A stretch of DNA of 30,842 nucleotides from a virus. The stretch covers positions 1 to 30,842 of IMG/VR virus record IMGVR_UViG_3300035702_000111. One strand, 5' to 3'. Below, in pieces: positions 1 through 3,614 of the stretch (positions are counted from its first letter, which is position 1; the number at the start of each line of letters is the position of its first letter). A program made the translations under genes and the position numbers. Below the pieces are notes generated by a model. It searched no databases and had not been told where the DNA came from. It saw only the letters and a list, made by a program, of their open reading frames with translations.

Positions 1-130
1 GACGGAATGACGGTGAATACACACCCAGAGTGAACAGCGTTACGGCACTGTCCAGAAGACCGCACAAGGCGGCAAGCACCAGCCCTGTACGTTCGTGCCA
101 GTCACAGTTGTTCTTACGTATGTACCTCAT
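1..130 (-). CDS. Small hypothetical membrane protein, 3' end outside the window
   Basis: This reading frame starts with ATG at 128-130 on the minus strand and runs off the left edge, giving 43 residues with no stop. It begins MRYIRKNNCDWHERTGLVLA, and a hydrophobic stretch of about 22 residues follows from about residue 17, so a single membrane segment is likely. A GGGAGG ribosome binding site lies five bases before the ATG, inside the end of the upstream gene. Only one base separates that gene's TAA from this ATG, so the two are probably translationally coupled. I do not recognise the family. The function is unknown and the C-terminal part is not visible. Confidence 0.6.
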   Translation of the reverse strand, partial: MRYIRKNNCDWHERTGLVLAALCGLLDSAVTLFTLGVYSPSFR

Positions 131-131
131 G

Positions 132-299
132 TTACGCCTCCCACAGTTCTTCAGGAAATGGTTGGTGGAACTCGGCTTTGTAAGCATTCCACAGAGTTTC
201 AATACCGTACTCAATTACATGAGCATCGTGCAGCTCAACAGGCTTGGCCATTGGGTAATGGTCAACAAAATCACTTTTAATAGGCTTACGAAAAGGCAT
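132..299 (-). CDS. Small hypothetical protein (55 aa)
   Basis: A 55-residue protein starting MPFRKPIKSDFVDHYPMAKP and ending PEELWEA. It is too short for most ORF callers but well supported. It has the leader GAGTATTCCT directly before ATG, nearly identical to the leader of the next gene upstream (start at 584). It lies downstream of a hairpin terminator at 330-345 and one base ahead of the next gene. It is rich in aromatic and acidic residues and shows no membrane segment. I do not recognise it. It belongs to a leftward string of tiny genes typical of phage early regions. Confidence 0.65.
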   Translation of the reverse strand: MPFRKPIKSDFVDHYPMAKPVELHDAHVIEYGIETLWNAYKAEFHQPFPEELWEA

Positions 300-329
300 A
301 GGAATACTCAAGAGTTTTAAAGGATTAAA

Positions 330-345
330 GGCACCCGTAGGTGCC
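330..345 (-). terminator. Intercistronic hairpin after the 77-aa gene
   Basis: On the minus strand GGCACC-TACG-GGTGCC forms a 6-bp stem with a four-base loop, followed by TTTAATCCTTTAAAAC. It starts just after the stop codon at 351-353. The T-rich tail is short and broken, so it may be a weak terminator, a processing site or a stability element instead of a full stop. Similar hairpins follow two other genes of this block. Confidence 0.6.
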
Positions 346-350
346 TGGTT

Positions 351-584
351 TCAATTCATCATTATTTGGGTAAGCTCTGAAAGCTCAAGATCGTTGAGGT
401 TTAACCACAAGTCTAGTTGGATCACGCCTTTAGCGTGAGCCTTGTTACTGAAAGCGTAAACTTGTTCAATGTTATCAAACACATGTGGGTGTTTGAGTAG
501 GTAGTTGTCAAAGGTTAGGCACACAACTTGAAGACCGTAAACACTACGGTAAGGACGCAATTCGTTGATAGCAGCAGTGCTCAT
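351..584 (-). CDS. Small hypothetical protein (77 aa)
   Basis: A 77-residue protein starting MSTAAINELRPYRSVYGLQV and ending LTQIMMN. The ATG at 582-584 is preceded by GGAG seven bases upstream (GGAGTATTCCT-ATG), which fixes the start. It has no membrane segment or recognisable motif and is mixed hydrophobic and polar, compatible with a small folded cytoplasmic protein. It lies in a leftward chain with hairpins at 611-630 upstream and 330-345 downstream. Function unknown; possibly an early host-takeover or accessory protein, by position only. Confidence 0.7.
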   Translation of the reverse strand: MSTAAINELRPYRSVYGLQVVCLTFDNYLLKHPHVFDNIEQVYAFSNKAHAKGVIQLDLWLNLNDLELSELTQIMMN

Positions 585-610
585 AGGAATACTCCAAAGG
601 ATTAAGTGAA

Positions 611-630
611 CTGAACCCCGAAGGGTTCAG
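611..630 (-). terminator. UUCG-loop hairpin after the 92-aa gene
   Basis: On the minus strand CTGAACCC-TTCG-GGGTTCAG makes an 8-bp perfect stem capped by the very stable UUCG tetraloop, followed by TTCACTTAATCCTTT. The stem overlaps the TGA stop (627-629) of the upstream gene. The weak U-tract leaves open whether it terminates transcription or acts as a stability or processing element. Confidence 0.65.
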
Positions 631-905
631 AAAGGGAAGTTGTCGAGGCTTACAGGCGCATGACAAGGTTGAGTAATCTCGTATTGCTGGAAGGCACAAC
701 GGTACTCATCCAGTTCGTACTGGAAGACATACTCATTAAGCTCGTCAGACCAGAACACTGGCCCATCACCTGTAGCAGGATCACAGTCGTCACCAAAGGT
801 GGATGACAACTCTGATGCTTGATCAACAAGTTGGGGATTAACCAACTCCTGACCAGACTGGACTAGGTACACAGCTTCGAGGTATGCCTGATCAAATAAC
901 TTCAT
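627..905 (-). CDS. Small acidic hypothetical protein (92 aa)
   Basis: The chosen start is the ATG at 903-905, giving a 92-residue protein (MKLFDQAYLEAVYLVQSGQE...). GGAG lies eight bases before it. A longer frame from 989 adds 28 residues but has no ribosome binding site there and would read through a strong hairpin at 933-954. The protein is rich in Asp, Glu and aromatic residues and ends PVSLDNFPF. No known domain is recognised. It lies downstream of a candidate hairpin promoter at 985-997. Its low pI suggests a soluble protein, perhaps one that binds a host factor, but this is speculation. Confidence 0.65.
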   Translation of the reverse strand: MKLFDQAYLEAVYLVQSGQELVNPQLVDQASELSSTFGDDCDPATGDGPVFWSDELNEYVFQYELDEYRCAFQQYEITQPCHAPVSLDNFPF

Positions 906-932
906 AAGACGTACTCCAATAGGAACAGGGAA

Positions 933-954
933 CCAATGTGCGAATGCACATTGG
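933..954 (-). promoter_or_regulatory. Leader hairpin upstream of the 92-aa gene
   Basis: A 9-bp perfect inverted repeat (CCAATGTGC on the minus strand) around a four-base ATTC loop, followed by TTCCCTGTTCC. It sits between a candidate promoter hairpin (985-997) and the ribosome binding site of the gene starting at 905, so it would be in the 5' leader of that mRNA. It could be an attenuator or a 5' stabiliser. Confidence 0.45.
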
Positions 955-984
955 GTAGTGAATGAGTGGGACAAGCCCATTACA

Positions 985-997
985 ACCACGTAGTGGG
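985..997 (-). promoter_or_regulatory. Candidate hairpin promoter, copy 2
   Basis: The minus strand reads CCAC-TAC-GTGG, a 4-bp stem with a three-base loop. The same 11 bases occur in the more complete hairpin at 1580-1594. N4 virion RNA polymerase recognises small hairpins with a 5-7 bp stem and a three-base loop carrying a central purine, about 11 bases before the start. This copy fits in loop size and central A but has a C/T mismatch at the fifth pair. It lies about 80 bases before the gene starting at 905. The promoter role is inference. Confidence 0.35.
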
Positions 998-1197
998 TGT
1001 TAGTAGAGTGAGTCTATTGACATATCGGTTGTATATCGGAATGGGTGTGAAGGTAGATAAGGTATCGGAGATGATACTATTGGTACACTAAACACTTCCT
1101 TAAACAGTACATTGACACTCCTGAGCCTACTGTCCCTTATAGGGTATGTGTTGAGCTGAGGGTTAGGTCAGCTTGAGTGTGATGGCCACTCATGAGG

Positions 1198-1212
1198 CTC
1201 ACAGGCTGTGAG
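1198..1212. promoter_or_regulatory. 6-bp stem, three-base-loop hairpin
   Basis: CTCACA-GGC-TGTGAG is a perfect inverted repeat with a three-base loop. The geometry matches N4 virion RNA polymerase promoters (on the plus strand the loop centre is G), but no plus-strand gene follows within 600 bases, and on the minus strand the nearest gene start is about 290 bases away. Direction and role are unknown. Confidence 0.3.
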
Positions 1213-1299
1213 TGTAATAGAGTGGAGGTCAGACAGGACGTCTCAATAGTAATACAGGACATTCGCTCCCGCTCTGTCGCTAACGACACTGTCTCACCC

Positions 1300-1323
1300 T
1301 GTGTAATGTGTTGTGTAATGTGT
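1300..1323. repeat. Two tandem copies of a 12-base repeat
   Basis: TGTGTAATGTGT occurs twice with no gap (1300-1311 and 1312-1323). It lies just past the terminator of the leftward gene at 1361-1543. A 12-base period is close to one helical turn, so it could be a protein binding site; the alternative is a replication slippage product. Confidence 0.5.
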
Positions 1324-1328
1324 GCACC

Positions 1329-1354
1329 AAAAAAGGTGCCACCCGTAGGGTGGC
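1329..1354 (-). terminator. Rho-independent terminator of the 60-aa gene
   Basis: On the minus strand GCCACCC-TAC-GGGTGGC (7-bp stem, three-base loop) is followed by ACC and six Ts. It begins seven bases after the stop codon at 1361-1363. This is the best terminator of the leftward block. Confidence 0.8.
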
Positions 1355-1360
1355 GATTGC

Positions 1361-1543
1361 TTACTCCGGATTGTCCTGAGTAGTAGGCTTGGAATTAGAG
1401 TCTGATGAAGGCTTGGGCTCCATCTCCTCTTCGATCTTAGATACCAGCATGTCCATGCTGGATGCGTATGCGTCCATGGCACGCTCGGTGCCTTGGAAGA
1501 ACTTGTTGATGATGCGGAAGAATGACGCGATTGCTTCGAACAT
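1361..1543 (-). CDS. Small hypothetical protein (60 aa), amphipathic N-terminus
   Basis: The start is set at the ATG 1541-1543, preceded by GGAG seven bases upstream (GGAGTATCACC-ATG). The longer frame from 1642 lacks a ribosome binding site and would read through the promoter-like hairpin at 1580-1594. The 60-residue product begins MFEAIASFFRIINKFFQGTE, an amphipathic and aromatic helix, and ends in a polar Lys/Pro/Ser/Asp tail. The N-terminal half could lie on a membrane. Family not recognised. It is followed by a strong terminator, so it may be a single-gene transcript from the hairpin at 1580-1594. Confidence 0.65.
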   Translation of the reverse strand: MFEAIASFFRIINKFFQGTERAMDAYASSMDMLVSKIEEEMEPKPSSDSNSKPTTQDNPE

Positions 1544-1579
1544 GGTGATACTCCATTGATTGAGGAAAGATTCCATACT

Positions 1580-1594
1580 TACCACGTAGTGGTA
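1580..1594 (-). promoter_or_regulatory. Candidate virion-RNA-polymerase hairpin promoter, copy 1
   Basis: On the minus strand TACCAC-TAC-GTGGTA is a perfect 6-bp stem with a three-base loop whose centre is A. N4 early promoters fold into hairpins of this size with a central purine at about -11. Counting from the loop, transcription would start near 1576, leaving a leader of about 33 bases before the ATG at 1543. The core CCACTACGTGG recurs at 986-996. Geometry and recurrence are seen; promoter activity is inferred from the N4-type polymerase encoded in the same window. Confidence 0.5.
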
Positions 1595-1639
1595 GAGTTG
1601 GTGATGAGTGGGGTGGTAGTAGAGGTAGGAGCGGCGAAA

Positions 1640-1655
1640 CACCCCCGGGGGGGTG
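1640..1655. promoter_or_regulatory. C/G-run hairpin
   Basis: CACCCCC-GG-GGGGGTG is an inverted repeat of seven bases around two bases (realistically a 6-bp stem with a four-base loop). On the plus strand it is followed by GTTTGGTTTTA. No plus-strand gene lies before it. It may block read-through in the divergent region or be another structural signal. Confidence 0.35.
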
Positions 1656-1824
1656 GTTTGGTTTTATAGCTCCGTACCAGTAAGCCCTACACTCGTACCC
1701 ATTTTTTAAAATCCCCTGTTAGTTTCAAATAATAATAATTCTCATCTATATATACTGTTTACTTTTTGATCAACTGTAAATAATCCTGAATTATAAATGA
1801 GATGATTGTTTCATGTATGTCTTC

Positions 1825-1834
1825 AATTACTTAT
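1825..1834 (+). promoter_or_regulatory. AATTACTTAT motif, copy 1
   Basis: AATTACTTATTTACT lies directly upstream of the ribosome binding site of the gene starting at 1849. Nine or more bases of it (ATTACTTAT) recur upstream of the starts at 2432 and 9636. A shared late-promoter or leader element is possible; role inferred from position only. Confidence 0.3.
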
Positions 1835-1848
1835 TTACTGAGGACGAC

Positions 1849-2325
1849 ATGAATAACGATCTAGTAATTTCCCGTTTCGCCTGGTTATCTGGCAACGCCA
1901 TAGAGTGTCCGCAGGGCACCTACGGTTTACTGAAGTTCCCTACTGGTGAGGAGTTCTTTACTTGTGAAAATCCCTGGCTTAATAACAAACCCTATGTGTC
2001 GTGCATACCTTCTGGCGTTTATTACCTGGAGCAACGGCATTCTCCTGTTGTACAGAGAACCAGTGGTGGTGAGTTTAATGAAGGATGGGAAGTAACCGAT
2101 GTAAGTAACCGGGATTACATAATGATCCATCCGGGTAATTGGCCTGGGGATGTGGAAGGGTGTATTGCAGTAGGTAAGAAGCTGGGTATACATCAGAACA
2201 AGCAAGGTAAACAGGCGCTTACTGTACTGGATTCGCGTAATGCGTTCCGTGAGATTATGGAACTGATGAGTGAGCACAACTCGTGGACATTGGATATCCG
2301 TACGTACTTCCCTGACAGTTACTAA
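1849..2325 (+). CDS. DUF5675-family protein
   Basis: The start is set at the ATG 1849-1851 because GAGGACGAC precedes it, whereas the earlier ATG at 1813 has no ribosome binding site. The 158-residue product matches DUF5675 from memory: an early TYGLLKFPTGEEFFTCENPW segment (residues 27-46), then the PYVSCIPSGVYYLEQRHSP core, then IMIHPGNWPGDVEGCIAVGK around residues 105-125. The conserved His in IHPGN and Cys in GCI look like possible functional residues. The family is common in phages and its biochemical role is not settled; a cell-wall or lysis role is sometimes assumed. It has its own terminator at 2341-2370. No signal peptide is seen. Confidence 0.75.
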   Translation: MNNDLVISRFAWLSGNAIECPQGTYGLLKFPTGEEFFTCENPWLNNKPYVSCIPSGVYYLEQRHSPVVQRTSGGEFNEGWEVTDVSNRDYIMIHPGNWPGDVEGCIAVGKKLGIHQNKQGKQALTVLDSRNAFREIMELMSEHNSWTLDIRTYFPDSY

Positions 2326-2340
2326 TGGGTTGTCTTATCT

Positions 2341-2370
2341 AGCCTCACTTCATGTGGGGCTTCTTTTTCT
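2341..2370 (+). terminator. Rho-independent terminator of the DUF5675 gene
   Basis: AGCCTCAC-TTCAT-GTGGGGCT forms an 8-bp stem with one G-T pair, followed by TCTTTTTCT. It lies 15 bases after the stop codon at 2323-2325. Confidence 0.85.
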
Positions 2371-2387
2371 CTGCATTAATAAAACCG

Positions 2388-2407
2388 ATTACTTATAGTC
2401 AACCGAT
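2388..2407 (+). promoter_or_regulatory. ATTACTTAT motif with AACCGAT repeats
   Basis: ATTACTTAT at 2388-2396 matches copies at 1826-1834 and 9599-9607. Two AACCGAT copies flank it (2383-2389 and 2401-2407, 18 bases apart). ATTACTTAT followed by TCAACCG is also seen at 9599-9618, so the similarity extends beyond the core. This probably marks a promoter or operator for the packaging genes; inference only. Confidence 0.35.
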
Positions 2408-2431
2408 ACTGTATCTATATCGAGAGAGACT

Positions 2432-3124
2432 ATGAGCGATTTTACCGTCGATCAGTTTAAAGAAGCATTACCACCCAGTGTCCGTAAGTCTATGGATCAA
2501 CAAATGGCTGATAAGTTTAATCAGTTAATGAATGATCCAGATATGCAGGAGACGTACCGGGATAACTTGATGAGTTATACCCAGGTAATGAATGAAGGCA
2601 AGTTTAAGCTGTCGAGTTATTTGGACGCGGTTAAGTACGTCAGTCATCGACTGATGGGTAAGACCATGAAGGGTGCGTACCACTCGACTTTCCCCGACAA
2701 GATCCAGGATTGGACGATGCGGGGTGTGGAGCTGAAGGATCAGGCGTCCTACATCACGGCCTACAACAAGACCAAGTTGGTCAACCGGATCATGGAGCAA
2801 TCCTTGGTTCCCTTATGGGTGTTGAATCAGGACGCGACTCAGAAGGCGATCAATAAGCAAGTGGAACTTATGGCCGGCGCCAAGAGTGAAATGGTTCAGA
2901 TGCAGGCCGCGAACTCCCTCCTTACCCACCTGAAAGCCCCTGAGACCCAGAAGCTGGAACTTGAGGTGAGCCACAAGGAAACCAGTGCCATTGACGAGCT
3001 ACGTCGGGCGACACAGGAGCTGGCGTCTGCACAACGGTTGCAAGTGCAGTCCGGACAGATGAATGCCGAGCAGATTGCTCACAGCAAGATCACCTACGAC
3101 AACAACACAGAGGAAGATGTATGA
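2432..3124 (+). CDS. Putative small terminase subunit or packaging protein (N4 gp69-like position)
   Basis: A 230-residue, mostly helical, soluble protein beginning MSDFTVDQFKEALPPSVRKS. The middle (residues 75-120) is basic and aromatic. The C-terminal third (residues 135-230) is rich in Gln, Ala, Glu and Lys and likely coiled, as expected for an oligomer. It stands just upstream of the large terminase gene, separated by two tiny genes, where N4 has gene 69. That position and size support a small terminase subunit or packaging factor, but no DNA-binding motif is clear. The stop overlaps the next ATG by four bases (ATGA at 3121-3124), so translation is coupled. The ribosome binding site is weak (GAGAGAGACT). 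Confidence 0.5.
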   Translation: MSDFTVDQFKEALPPSVRKSMDQQMADKFNQLMNDPDMQETYRDNLMSYTQVMNEGKFKLSSYLDAVKYVSHRLMGKTMKGAYHSTFPDKIQDWTMRGVELKDQASYITAYNKTKLVNRIMEQSLVPLWVLNQDATQKAINKQVELMAGAKSEMVQMQAANSLLTHLKAPETQKLELEVSHKETSAIDELRRATQELASAQRLQVQSGQMNAEQIAHSKITYDNNTEEDV

Positions 3125-3450
3125 GTAAGTCATTATTTAACTGGGCGGTTACTAATCAATACGGCACGGATTATCCATACAGCAGCCGCAAGTCCGATAT
3201 AGCACGGTGGGTTCTACGGTGGGTCTATGCAGAGCGTTACCACTATTACGTTCAAGCCAATGCAACACAGAGGTATCGGGATCGTATATGGGGCCTGGAA
3301 AGTGACAACGATATGTTTAAGCGTCGGTTAGATTCGATGTATAAGATCTGCGCTGAAATGGACGGAACAGGGAAATCGTATACGTATGAACGGTTGATGA
3401 GACAAGTACACGGTACACCTAGCCCTACCGCGAAGGGAGCCTCACTGTGA
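3121..3450 (+). CDS. Hypothetical protein (109 aa) in the packaging operon
   Basis: A 109-residue basic, Tyr- and Arg-rich protein beginning MSKSLFNWAVTNQYGTDYPY. The GAGGAAG ribosome binding site lies inside the end of the preceding gene, and the start overlaps that gene by four bases. Its own TGA (3448-3450) shares one base with the next ATG. No motif is recognised. Its place between the presumed small terminase and the large terminase, with tight coupling on both sides, suggests a packaging or DNA-binding accessory role. This is inferred from context only. Confidence 0.7.
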   Translation: MSKSLFNWAVTNQYGTDYPYSSRKSDIARWVLRWVYAERYHYYVQANATQRYRDRIWGLESDNDMFKRRLDSMYKICAEMDGTGKSYTYERLMRQVHGTPSPTAKGASL

Positions 3451-3614
3451 TGTATCTCTGGCTGTTACATCCTGAGTCACCTGGTGAGCGTGTACTGGTT
3501 GTACGGGGATTCTTTGCCCGACTGGTTCGGCCCAAGCACTTTGCCACCCTGGATGAGGTCGAGGCATACCGCCTCTATTGCGTAGGCCTACGTGCAAGAA
3601 GGGGACACGGATGA
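3450..3614 (+). CDS. Small hypothetical protein (54 aa) coupled to the terminase
   Basis: A 54-residue reading frame beginning MYLWLLHPESPGERVLVVRG and ending RARRGHG. It starts on the last base of the previous stop (TGATG at 3448-3452) and its TGA overlaps the terminase ATG (ATGA at 3611-3614). The full use of the gap and both overlaps make it very likely real. It is strongly basic toward the C-terminus, with a hydrophobic N-terminal half. It may serve as a coupling cistron or a small accessory protein. No family is recognised. Confidence 0.65.
   Translation: MYLWLLHPESPGERVLVVRGFFARLVRPKHFATLDEVEAYRLYCVGLRARRGHG

Larger units (their letters stand above)
906..1360 (-). other. Noncoding interval upstream of the 92-aa gene
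   Basis: I see no convincing gene of normal size here. It holds the leader hairpin at 933-954, the promoter-like hairpin at 985-997, three copies of TATCGG (1023, 1034, 1063; CCGATA on the minus strand), a 6-bp stem with a three-base loop at 1198-1212, and two abutting 12-base copies of TGTGTAATGTGT at 1300-1323. The terminator of the gene starting at 1543 is at 1329-1354. An 11-codon minus-strand frame (1112 to 1077) has a good ribosome binding site but is too short to call. The density of repeats suggests a control region. Confidence 0.5.
1544..1848. other. Divergent intergenic region
   Basis: This interval separates the leftward small-gene block from the rightward late genes. Its left part holds the leader and hairpin promoter of the gene starting at 1543, and a C/G-run hairpin at 1640-1655. 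The right part (about 1700-1848) is strongly AT-rich, with ATTATAAAT at about 1790 and an AATTACTTAT motif at 1825-1834, and probably holds the promoter for the gene starting at 1849. No gene is seen. Confidence 0.55.

Noticed and set aside
30-320. Plus-strand frame of 96 aa at the left edge
   Set aside because: It covers two minus-strand genes (1-130 and 132-299) that have good ribosome binding sites; it has none.
1077-1112. 11-codon minus-strand frame with AGGAG five bases before ATG
   Set aside because: A leader peptide is possible, but the frame is too short to tell from chance and its codons show no regulatory pattern such as repeated rare residues.
1017-1142. TTGACA boxes at 1017 and 1112 on the plus strand
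   Set aside because: No proper -10 box at a good distance for the first, a poor one at 18 bases for the second, and no plus-strand gene follows.
1192-1383. Plus-strand frame of 63 aa in the control region
   Set aside because: No ribosome binding site, Cys-rich odd composition, and it reads through repeats and the terminator at 1329-1354.
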